Below the pieces are notes generated by a model, which saw only the letters and a program-made list of their open reading frames with translations, made no database searches and was not told the origin of the DNA. A stretch of 36,304 bases of DNA from Cryobacterium frigoriphilum (GTDB taxonomy: Bacteria > Actinomycetota > Actinomycetes > Actinomycetales > Microbacteriaceae), in NCBI RefSeq assembly GCF_004403305.1, contig NZ_SOHE01000031.1, positions 1-36,304 on the forward strand, in the 5' to 3' direction. The first letter of the stretch is position 1. Each line of letters begins with the position of its first letter. Shown in pieces: positions 20,360 through 26,949 of this stretch. A program made the translations under genes and the position numbers.

Positions 20360-20427
20360 GCATCCGTTGCACGCACGCATCTGTTGCACGCACGCATCTG
20401 TTGCACGCACAGATCTGTTGCACGCAC
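20360..20427. repeat. 17-bp tandem repeat in the convergent intergenic region
   Basis: Four near-identical units of GCATCTGTTGCACGCAC lie head to tail, the first with one change (GCATCCG) and the last with AGATCTG. They begin seven bases after the glycosyltransferase stop. The unit is unrelated in sequence to the array at 1-135 but has the same 17-bp length. Confidence 0.92.
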
Positions 20428-20430
20428 AGA

Positions 20431-20464
20431 GGCGGCACCGCAGAATGAATTCTGCGGTGCCGCC
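20431..20464. terminator. Long perfect inverted repeat, likely bidirectional terminator
   Basis: GGCGGCACCGCAGAAT and ATTCTGCGGTGCCGCC are perfect complements separated by GA, giving a stem of up to 16 bp. It lies between the convergent left EPS operon (ends 20353) and the beta-helix gene (ends 20512). It lacks a long T-tract but is by far the strongest hairpin seen in the window. Confidence 0.8.
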
Positions 20465-20511
20465 CGTAGTGGTGTCGTGCTGTGTTTGTGCTGTGTCCGT
20501 GCGGTGTGGTG

Positions 20512-21975
20512 CTAGTTGGGTGCCGGAACGGTTGAGCCGTTGGCCCACACGTTTCCGGTCCAGGCGTTGCCGTTGCCCGACACGTACGCGGTTGCGGCGC
20601 CGAACTTGCCGCAGGTCGGGTACGCAGAGTTGCCGAACGTGTTCCCGATGTACCGAGAATTAGTCGGGGCGATGCCCGCGTCATTCCCGGCGTAGAGGCA
20701 GAAGCCGCCACCGTTGAGCAGGTTGCCCTGAACGAGGGCGTTGTTTACCGCCCGCTGCTGGCCGTAGAGGGCAATCGCCGCCGAGAAGTTCGGAGCGGTA
20801 CCCGAGTCCAGTCGGTTGCCCGTGATCGTGAAGTTCGATCCGCCCTGAGTGAAGATCGCCTCGTTGTGGCTGCCCCCGTTGGCCGGGTCGCCGCTCACGC
20901 TGAGGTCGTGCACCCAGGAGTTCTTGATGGTCACGTTGTTTTCCATGTAGAACGCCTTACCCCAGCCGTAGACGTTGCAGCCGTCGCAGGTGTAGTTTGC
21001 CCAGCCGATCGCGGAGTCATAGGCGCCCGACACTCCGGGGCCGGCGATCTCCACTCGCTGGAATACTGCGCCGCTGCCGCCGACTTCGATGCGTCCGCTG
21101 ATCTTGGAATTCTTGATCGTGACGTTCGACGCGTTGATCTTGACGTTACCGGTGATGTTCAGCCCCGAGATCACGGCTCCCGCGGTGGACACGGTGAGGG
21201 GTCCCGAGTTGGTCAGCGTCGTGCCGGCCGGTACACCGGTGGTCGTCGCGTTGGGCCATCCGGCGGGCGCCGGTGACGGCGCGGGCGTCGGTGTGGGTGC
21301 CGGTGTGGGGGTGGGGGCCGGTGTCGGCGTGGGAGCCGGCGTCGGTGTCACGGCCGTCGGCTTGAAGGCAACGTCCACGAAGTAGTTGGTCGCCTTGAAG
21401 CTCGACGACGGGAATCCGCCGCCAGAACCGTAGCGGTAGACCCCGTTGCTGCCCGAGCGAGCGGTCAGCGAGCCGGTGGTCTTGGTGTTGGCGAAATAGT
21501 TCGTGGTGTACGCGTAGTTTCCCCGCGGTGCGAGATAGGAAACGACGTACCGACTCCCCGCGGTCAGCTTCACCGGGGTGGCCAGTGTCGCCCCCTGCCA
21601 TCCGCTGGCGGTTTCACCGGTGAAGGTGACAGACGCGAGCTTGGTGCCGGATGATGTCCACAGGTTTCCGGTGTGGGTTCCCGTGTTGGTTGAGCCCTTG
21701 TAGAAGCGGATGCCGGTGGCGGTCCCGGCGACCGATGGTACGAACGAGACCCCCAGCTCCACGGCGGACGGATCGTTGGTGGCCGCGGCGACCGCCGGTG
21801 TCTCAGACCCGAACAGTCCGACGGACCCCGCCGGAACGGCGGTGCGTGGTGCGACAGCCGGCAGGGCTGTTGCGAGCGGTGCCCCTATCAGGGCGAGCCC
21901 TGTGGCTGCAATAATTGCTATGAGCGATGTGCGCCGCCAGGATCGCCTGGCGTGCTTCGCTGTTTCTATCTTCAA
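20512..21975 (-). CDS. Secreted DUF4082 plus right-handed beta-helix protein
   Basis: This is a predicted secreted protein of 487 aa. A signal peptide (basic RRSWRR, hydrophobic core at 17-34, cleavage near residue 37) is followed by one DUF4082 module (about 52-205), an Ala-Pro-Thr linker (about 208-240) and a right-handed parallel beta-helix domain (about 243-487). The helix domain has repeated coils such as NASNVTIKNSKI, NNVTIKNSWVHDL and SNFTITGNRLDSG, the fold of many polysaccharide lyases and tail-spike proteins. Cysteines at CDGC, GFCLY and PTCGKF may pair outside the cell. The start is TTG 21975, supported by AGGAGG at 21985-21990 on the same strand. Its position inside the EPS locus suggests binding or trimming of the polymer. 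No catalytic residues can be assigned. Confidence 0.87.
   Translation of the reverse strand: MKIETAKHARRSWRRTSLIAIIAATGLALIGAPLATALPAVAPRTAVPAGSVGLFGSETPAVAAATNDPSAVELGVSFVPSVAGTATGIRFYKGSTNTGTHTGNLWTSSGTKLASVTFTGETASGWQGATLATPVKLTAGSRYVVSYLAPRGNYAYTTNYFANTKTTGSLTARSGSNGVYRYGSGGGFPSSSFKATNYFVDVAFKPTAVTPTPAPTPTPAPTPTPAPTPTPAPSPAPAGWPNATTTGVPAGTTLTNSGPLTVSTAGAVISGLNITGNVKINASNVTIKNSKISGRIEVGGSGAVFQRVEIAGPGVSGAYDSAIGWANYTCDGCNVYGWGKAFYMENNVTIKNSWVHDLSVSGDPANGGSHNEAIFTQGGSNFTITGNRLDSGTAPNFSAAIALYGQQRAVNNALVQGNLLNGGGFCLYAGNDAGIAPTNSRYIGNTFGNSAYPTCGKFGAATAYVSGNGNAWTGNVWANGSTVPAPN
21262..21351 (-). repeat. Repeat-coded Ala-Pro-Thr linker
   Basis: An imperfect GC-rich repeat of 6 to 18 bp encodes TPTPAP-type units between the DUF4082 module and the beta-helix domain. 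It parallels the Pro-Thr linkers of the larger DUF4082 protein but with alanine interspersed. Confidence 0.8.
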
Positions 21976-22068
21976 AACTAACTACCTCCTGTCGTCGACG
22001 GCCGTGGCCATCGACGCGCCCTCTGGGCTATTGATCGGCACCGGAAGCCTCCACTGCCAGCGTGCACG

Positions 22069-22074
22069 ACTGTA
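22069..22074 (-). promoter_or_regulatory. Candidate -10 box for the beta-helix gene
   Basis: TACAGT on the minus strand follows one base after the CCCC-N5-GGGG motif. Transcription from here would give a leader of about 85 bases with the AGGAGG site. No convincing -35 is seen, so an activator bound to the adjacent motif is plausible. Confidence 0.4.
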
Positions 22075-22075
22075 C

Positions 22076-22088
22076 CCCCGTTTAGGGG
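22076..22088. promoter_or_regulatory. CCCC-N5-GGGG motif in the divergent control region
   Basis: CCCCGTTTAGGGG differs by one base from the motif at 6442-6454. It is a near-palindrome placed just upstream of a leftward -10-like box, suggesting a regulator site for the DUF4082/beta-helix gene, the divergent Wzz-like gene, or both. Confidence 0.5.
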
Positions 22089-22128
22089 TAGAACCTAGAG
22101 TCTGGTGTAAATCCATTCGAATTTCGGT

Positions 22129-22134
22129 TATAAT
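22129..22134 (+). promoter_or_regulatory. Consensus TATAAT box facing the Wzz-like gene
   Basis: TATAAT is a perfect -10 hexamer on the plus strand and is rare in such GC-rich DNA. It overlaps the left end of the palindrome at 22133-22144. The -35 is poor. The start codon at 22370 would be about 230 bases downstream, implying a long leader. Confidence 0.45.
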
Positions 22135-22154
22135 GCACGTGCATCTATGCATAG
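22133..22154. promoter_or_regulatory. Two adjacent perfect palindromes
   Basis: ATGCACGTGCAT (22133-22144) and CTATGCATAG (22145-22154) abut with no gap and overlap the TATAAT box. Both are perfect inverted repeats. Paired palindromes over a promoter look like operator half-sites for dimeric regulators. Confidence 0.55.
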
Positions 22155-22369
22155 TGGTTGCAACGAAGTGTCTCAGACGCGTGTAATTCCGCTCTGAAAT
22201 CACTCCTGGCGGTGTCCTCACGCGCTCCGTTTGTGTTCCCCGGAAATTGACTGGTCAACCCCTTTTTATCCGTGCGTGGTGCCCATATCATACTCACGAG
22301 CGCGTGATTCACCGGCCCGGATCGAGGGCCGGACCCCGGCCACCATACACAGATCCAGAAAGTGACAGT

Positions 22370-23014
22370 GTGATTATCAACAGATTGTTCCGATCATGGG
22401 TTCGACGCTGGTATCTGGCCGCCGGATTCGCCATTCTGACCCTCGGAGCGGTCGTCCTGTCGCTGCAGATCGACGGTGTCTATTCCACCAGGGTCAATGT
22501 CGTCTTTCTGGCCCCGACGGCACTGACCGGCAACTCGCTCAGCGACACCTCGGACAGCCTCATTAACTTCGCGGCCGTGGTCGAACGTGAGTACAACGGC
22601 AACGTCTATCCGGCACGTTTTTCAAACCCCGCCGCCACGCTCTATGGCGCCGGGGTCCGTGATGGACACGCGGTGACACTGCTGGACAGCGGTGGCCAAT
22701 GGAAGGACTCCTTCACCAATCCGGTACTGACGGCGGAGGTTGTGGGCGCGAGTGAGAGTGACGTTCGCGCCGAGCTGCAGCGAGTCGTTGACGGCATCAA
22801 TGCGGTCGCGTCGGCGCAGCAAGACCGCGCGCTCGTCGGTGCCGCGGATCGAATCACAACCCTGACGAGCCCGCAGGTGGCCGTGGTGGCGTACGCCGAC
22901 GGAAGTCGCACCCGTGCCGTGGGTGCGATCGTGCTGCTGGGCCTGGGTATCGGGGGAGTCGCGACCGCGTTCTTCGACCGAGTGCTGACCCGCGCCGATT
23001 CACGCCGCGGATAG
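22370..23014 (+). CDS. Wzz-like membrane protein, chain-length determinant family (no kinase domain)
   Basis: This is a membrane protein of 214 aa with the two-helix layout of polysaccharide co-polymerases. A short cytoplasmic N-terminus (NRLFRSWVRRW) precedes helix one (about 15-34). An extracytoplasmic domain of about 145 residues follows, then helix two (about 183-202) and a short basic tail. YSTRVNVVFLAP after helix one resembles the start of the YveK/CapA-type periplasmic domain. There is no Walker motif, so no tyrosine-kinase activity. GTG 22370 is chosen because the protein then starts with the short hydrophilic stretch typical of the family; the open frame extends to 22247. It is a single gene, convergent with the GT2 gene at 23042 with 27 bases between them. 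Confidence 0.75.
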   Translation: MIINRLFRSWVRRWYLAAGFAILTLGAVVLSLQIDGVYSTRVNVVFLAPTALTGNSLSDTSDSLINFAAVVEREYNGNVYPARFSNPAATLYGAGVRDGHAVTLLDSGGQWKDSFTNPVLTAEVVGASESDVRAELQRVVDGINAVASAQQDRALVGAADRITTLTSPQVAVVAYADGSRTRAVGAIVLLGLGIGGVATAFFDRVLTRADSRRG

Positions 23015-23036
23015 GGCGCCTCGCCGTCGAACTCAG

Positions 23037-23051
23037 CCGGGTCAGACCCGG
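23037..23051. terminator. Hairpin between convergent Wzz-like and GT2 genes
   Basis: CCGGGT and ACCCGG form a 6-bp stem around CAG, overlapping the stop codon of the leftward glycosyltransferase. It may serve as a compact bidirectional terminator; no T-tract is present. Confidence 0.4.
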
Positions 23052-23920
23052 GAGCTGTTGTCGCGCTCCCACCGGGTGGACCCCGGACGAAAACGTGCCT
23101 GTACACGAGCGGTCATGATCAGGGCCACGTACAGAGCGACGTCGAACGCACGCAACGGGTTTCGACGCAGCAGGCCGAGCAGGTCATCGAGCTGGGCCCG
23201 CTGGCTGGCCGACACGGGCGTGGCTGCGCCGGTCCCTGCGCCGATCCCTGCGTCAGGCCGGCCGACCTCGACCTCGTCCTGGGTGCGGTACGTGCGTTTC
23301 AATACCCTGAGCAAATCGGCCGAGCGCCGCGGTGTGTGCACGATGATCGGGTCGGTCGCGACGATGATGCGCTCGTTGAGGGCGATCAGCTGGTCGATGA
23401 AGAGGTCGTCGGAGACGATGTCTGGAAACTGTTCGAATCGGGCACGGCCGGCCTCAGAGAGCGCATAGGTGCCGGCGCCCCACAGCACGTTGTGGATCGA
23501 CGGAAGCTGCGCGCGCACGCGATACCAGCGCCGTACCGGCCACGCGGCATCCGTGGACTCGAAGACGATCGGTGGTCGGCTGGCAAGCGCCCCGCCCGGC
23601 TGCAGGGCGCGCACGATGTCGCGGGCGGCCGTGGCCGTCATGACGACGTCCGCGTCGAGGTAGATTCGCGGACCGGAAACGGCCGCCAGATCGCCGGCCC
23701 GCAGCGCCGCGGCCTTGGAGGCGACGGCGAGCTCGAGCACGACGACGCCGGGGCGCCGCCGGGCGATCTCGGCGGTGTCGTCGCTGCATCCGTTGCAGGC
23801 CACGATCACCTGCACCTCGCCGCTCTCAACAATGGCCATGAGGGCGTCGAGACAGCGGGCGATCACGGCGGATTCGTTGTGTGCCGCGATCACGATCGCG
23901 GCACCTGCCGGCCCGTTCAT
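23042..23920 (-). CDS. Glycosyltransferase family 2
   Basis: This is a cytoplasmic GT-A glycosyltransferase of 292 aa. The nucleotide-binding start is AIVIAAHNESAVIARCLDAL, followed by VIVACNGCSDDTAEIARRRP. The metal-binding DXD-type motif is in IYLDADVVM. SDDLFIDQLIALNE in the C-terminal half is consistent with the catalytic base region. ATG 23920 overlaps the preceding stop by four bases; a longer frame to 24064 is a shadow within that gene. It is the last gene of the right EPS operon. Substrate unknown. Confidence 0.88.
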   Translation of the reverse strand: MNGPAGAAIVIAAHNESAVIARCLDALMAIVESGEVQVIVACNGCSDDTAEIARRRPGVVVLELAVASKAAALRAGDLAAVSGPRIYLDADVVMTATAARDIVRALQPGGALASRPPIVFESTDAAWPVRRWYRVRAQLPSIHNVLWGAGTYALSEAGRARFEQFPDIVSDDLFIDQLIALNERIIVATDPIIVHTPRRSADLLRVLKRTYRTQDEVEVGRPDAGIGAGTGAATPVSASQRAQLDDLLGLLRRNPLRAFDVALYVALIMTARVQARFRPGSTRWERDNSSRV

Positions 23921-24834
23921 GCGCCGCCACCCGGCAGGGCCGCGCGTGCGGGGGCGGAAAAGAGCGCCCTGAGGGTCAACCGGGACTCCGGGCGGCGCAG
24001 CCGGATCAGACTGTGCACGACGGCGACACCGAAAAACAGGGCGCTCGCCGGGCGGCCGTGCCACTTGCGAAAGTAGCGCACCTTGTTGACCGCGAGTAGT
24101 GCATCGAGCGCCGGGCCGCTGCCCGAAGCTGCCCCTCGATGGCGCACCACGGCCGTCGGCGCGAAGGCAATCGTGTAGCCACGGTCACGAATGCGGCGGG
24201 CGTAGTCCGTCTCTTCCGAGTAGAGAAAGAATCGGGCGGAATCCCACGGCCCGATCAGGGTGACGACGTTGGTGCGCACCAGGAGCGCCGCTCCGGTCGC
24301 CCACTCCACCGGCCGCGCTCGCGCGTAGTCCTCCGGACTCCGCACCATTTCGGCCAGCCAGTGCGGCCGGCCCGGCCAGTGGTCGCCACAGAGCGCCTCG
24401 CCGAGCGATCGCAGCGTGGTCGGTTCCCTCCGCAGCGAGGGTTGCGGCCGGCCGTGAGCGTCGAGAACGAGGGGAACGGATGCCGCCGCACCGACATCCG
24501 CTTCGGTGCCCACGCACGCCTCGACGAGGTGTTCGAGTGCGTGCGCCTGCAGGGTGAGGTCGGGATTGAGAAAGACCGTGAACCGCGACGGCGAAACGAG
24601 CTGCAGCCCAAGGTTGAGACCGCCCGAGTAACCGAGGTTGGAGCCGGCATCAACGAAGCTGACGCGCTCCGGCCGGCCGCAGGTTTCGGCGAGGCTGGTG
24701 CTGGTGGCGGCGGAATTGTCGACGACGACGACGTGCCAGCTCAGCGCGCCGGCCGCGGCCGGTATCGACGCGAGCAGTTGGGGCAGGTCGGCGGCGCTGT
24801 TGTAGGCCACGACGACGATGGCGAGATCAATCAT
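23917..24834 (-). CDS. Glycosyltransferase family 2 (rhamnosyltransferase-like)
   Basis: This is a GT-A glycosyltransferase of 305 aa. It begins IDLAIVVVAYNSAADLPQLL, then VVVVDNSA, and has the subgroup motif GSNLGYSGGLNLGLQ with the donor-site NPD in TVFLNPDLTLQ. These features are shared with WbbL-type rhamnosyltransferases. RFFLYSEETDYARRIRDRGY contains the ED/DE catalytic segment. It overlaps the polymerase gene by eight bases and the following GT2 gene by four, so all three are translationally coupled. Confidence 0.9.
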   Translation of the reverse strand: MIDLAIVVVAYNSAADLPQLLASIPAAAGALSWHVVVVDNSAATSTSLAETCGRPERVSFVDAGSNLGYSGGLNLGLQLVSPSRFTVFLNPDLTLQAHALEHLVEACVGTEADVGAAASVPLVLDAHGRPQPSLRREPTTLRSLGEALCGDHWPGRPHWLAEMVRSPEDYARARPVEWATGAALLVRTNVVTLIGPWDSARFFLYSEETDYARRIRDRGYTIAFAPTAVVRHRGAASGSGPALDALLAVNKVRYFRKWHGRPASALFFGVAVVHSLIRLRRPESRLTLRALFSAPARAALPGGGA

Positions 24835-26236
24835 GACGGCTGCGCTCCTGCACGGATAGGCCAGCGGACGGTTGGGCTGCGGACGGCTGGGCTGAGGACG
24901 GTTGGGCCGCGGCGCCGGATTCGTGTACCAGGCGCCAGTAGGCGCCGCAGACTCCGAGGATCAGAAATACCGTTCCGGCGGACTGCGCAAAGGAGAGCGC
25001 GTCGAAGAGGAACAGCAGCACCGCTCCCGCGCTCACGGACCCGGCCAGGGCGAAGCCGAGATCGTGGGTGCGGGTATCGCTCAGCGTGCGGCCCGCACGA
25101 ATGACGCCGTTGATCGCGGCCAGGCAGATCAGCAGGAACGCCGCGACGCCGACAATTCCGGTCTCCAGAATCAGCAGGAAATACTGATTGTCGAGGATGC
25201 GATACTGCGGAAGGAACGTGCCGAAGCCGCGCCCCAGGACGGGGTTGACGGCGAAGAGCTGGCTGAAGACCCCGAGACTGTCCGCTCGAGAGGCGGCACT
25301 CGGGTCGTCGAAAATGGCCAGAAACATGTAGCGCATATTTGTGATCACGCGCGGTGCGACGGCATAGATGACGCCGAGCATCACCACGGAGCCGAGGGCA
25401 AGCCGCCAGCGAACCGTACGCGACCAAGTCGGAATCAGCACGATGGCTCCGGCCACGATGCCGATTATTGCCGAGCGCGACCCCGACAGGGTGAGGCCCA
25501 TCACGATCAGGGCAACCGGGGTCCAGCGGGCAAGCAGACCTCGGTGAGGGTCGCGCAGGGCGAAGGTGAGCGCGAGGGGGAAGGCCATGGCGAGCACCAG
25601 AGCGTACTCGAGTGGATGGCTTGACGTGCCGGCTGCTCGAACCAGCCCGCCGCGAATTTCCACCGACGCATACTCCGTGCCCGCCGCCAGCCCGGGAATG
25701 GAGATGAGATCAATGATCGGCAGCCGAGTGATGAACTGGGTCACACCCAGGGCCGCCAGAAGGGCACCGGCGAAGACGAAACGACGCAGCAGCGCCACCA
25801 GCCGGTCCATCGAGGGGATGCCGTCGTGGGCCAGAAAGAGAATTCCCGCCCACGCGATGAGCCGAATGAGGCCGGTATCCGCGATGGTCAATTCCTGCGG
25901 CGGGAGCGGGCGTGTCATCGCCACCACATAGCTGGCCAGCGAGACGAACAGAAACAGCACGACCGCGAAACGCACCGGATAGTGCCCCCCGCCCTGCCGC
26001 TGCGTTTCCTGCGCCTGGTTCAGGGTCCAGAGGATCGCGGCGCCGAGGCCGAACAACACCGCGACGGAACCGGCCGAGCCCAGGTCGTTGATGCTTCGGT
26101 TCGATGGAATCGCGTAGAGCACGATCAGATACACCGTGAGCAGCGTGACGGCGTCGGGAACCATTTCGGGAACGCGGAGGCGGCTGAGCCTGGGGCGCAG
26201 GCCCTGGCTCTGGCTCTGGGGCTGGGCTTGGCTCAT
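24827..26236 (-). CDS. O-antigen ligase/Wzy-like polysaccharide polymerase
   Basis: This is a polytopic membrane protein of 469 aa, predicted to join flipped repeat units into polymer. About ten to twelve hydrophobic segments are spread from residue 28 to 440. The large extracytoplasmic loop holds DSLGVFSQLFAVNPVLGRGF and GTFLPQYRILDNQYFLLILE (landmarks), the GxG-type loop typical of the O-antigen ligase/polymerase superfamily. GSRSAIIGIVAGA is another family motif. The N-terminus is Gln/Ser-rich and the C-terminal tail is a repeat of AQPSA units encoded by 15-bp tandem DNA. It overlaps the Wzz-like gene by four bases, the usual co-polymerase/polymerase pairing. Confidence 0.87.
   Translation of the reverse strand: MSQAQPQSQSQGLRPRLSRLRVPEMVPDAVTLLTVYLIVLYAIPSNRSINDLGSAGSVAVLFGLGAAILWTLNQAQETQRQGGGHYPVRFAVVLFLFVSLASYVVAMTRPLPPQELTIADTGLIRLIAWAGILFLAHDGIPSMDRLVALLRRFVFAGALLAALGVTQFITRLPIIDLISIPGLAAGTEYASVEIRGGLVRAAGTSSHPLEYALVLAMAFPLALTFALRDPHRGLLARWTPVALIVMGLTLSGSRSAIIGIVAGAIVLIPTWSRTVRWRLALGSVVMLGVIYAVAPRVITNMRYMFLAIFDDPSAASRADSLGVFSQLFAVNPVLGRGFGTFLPQYRILDNQYFLLILETGIVGVAAFLLICLAAINGVIRAGRTLSDTRTHDLGFALAGSVSAGAVLLFLFDALSFAQSAGTVFLILGVCGAYWRLVHESGAAAQPSSAQPSAAQPSAGLSVQERSRHD
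24866..24910 (-). repeat. 15-bp tandem repeat in the polymerase gene tail
   Basis: Three 15-bp units (GGACGGTTGGGCTGC and close variants on the plus strand) encode the AQPSS/AQPSA/AQPSA tail of the polymerase. The frame is kept by the period. Confidence 0.88.
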
Positions 26237-26946
26237 GTGCTGACGGACTCGGGTGCGCGCTCGGGACCGCGCACGGCGGCGCCCGAGCGAGCGAGGCCCG
26301 ACGGTTGAAGCGCCTTGTGCACGAGTTCCGCGGCGAGTTCGTCGTCACGAATCCGACGCACCCGCACCCGTCCATCGCGGTAGGCGGCCAGCAGCAGGGT
26401 GGCGATCAGGCCGACGGCCGCGGTGGCGCCGATGGCCTGAACGCGACTGCGAAAATTCACGGTCGGCTTTTCGTCAATCGACAGGGGCGCGAGCGTGATG
26501 CGCGCCGGGTCCGGCACGGACAGGCTCGTCTGCAGCGAGGAGAGGGCGCCCGGCGCCGCGCTCACCGCGGCCTCGGTCACCGCGAGCGCGTCGGCCGCCG
26601 TGGGGCCGGTACCCTCCACGAGCAGGATGGGGCCGCTGGTGGAGGAGTCGGCCATCGCGATGAATTCCGACTCGGGGAAGGCGTCCTCGATGGGTTTCAC
26701 GACCTCATCCGCGTTGATCTTGCGGGTGAGTACGTCGAGTGCCTGGCCCAGTCCGCCGAGATAGAGAAAGGGATTGCCCCCCTGCACAACCGTCGCCGGG
26801 GGCAGCATCACGAGGCTGGTGCGGGCCACGTAGGTCACGGGCACGGTCAGGAACAGTCCGTAGCAGGCGCCACCCGTCACCAGCAGCCCCAGCAGAACGA
26901 GCAGCCAGCGCCGAAGAAGGATGTGTGTGAGATCGCGCAGGTTCAT
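26233..26946 (-). CDS. Wzz/YveK-like chain-length determinant protein (no kinase domain)
   Basis: This is a polysaccharide co-polymerase-like membrane protein of 237 aa. MNLRDLTHILLRRWLLVLLG leads into helix one (about 14-34). The extracytoplasmic region begins YVARTSLVMLPP, and helix two is at about 168-186. The cytoplasmic tail of 50 residues is basic and then Ala/Pro-rich, and contains no Walker motifs or tyrosine cluster. It sits directly before the polymerase (ATGA overlap) and three bases after the amidotransferase gene. It probably sets polymer length or links polymerisation to export. It has the same layout as the 22370 protein. Confidence 0.85.
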   Translation of the reverse strand: MNLRDLTHILLRRWLLVLLGLLVTGGACYGLFLTVPVTYVARTSLVMLPPATVVQGGNPFLYLGGLGQALDVLTRKINADEVVKPIEDAFPESEFIAMADSSTSGPILLVEGTGPTAADALAVTEAAVSAAPGALSSLQTSLSVPDPARITLAPLSIDEKPTVNFRSRVQAIGATAAVGLIATLLLAAYRDGRVRVRRIRDDELAAELVHKALQPSGLARSGAAVRGPERAPESVST

Positions 26947-26949
26947 GGA

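Larger units (their letters stand above)
21976..22369. other. Divergent control region between the beta-helix gene and a Wzz-like gene
   Basis: These 394 bases hold no gene. The part from about 22100 to 22200 is clearly richer in A and T than the surrounding coding DNA. It contains a CCCC-N5-GGGG motif, -10-like boxes on both strands and two adjacent palindromes, each listed separately. Confidence 0.8.

Noticed and set aside
21976..22369. Riboswitch or small RNA in the central divergent region
   Set aside because: No conserved aptamer core or strong hairpin with a terminator was recognised; the palindromes fit protein operators better.
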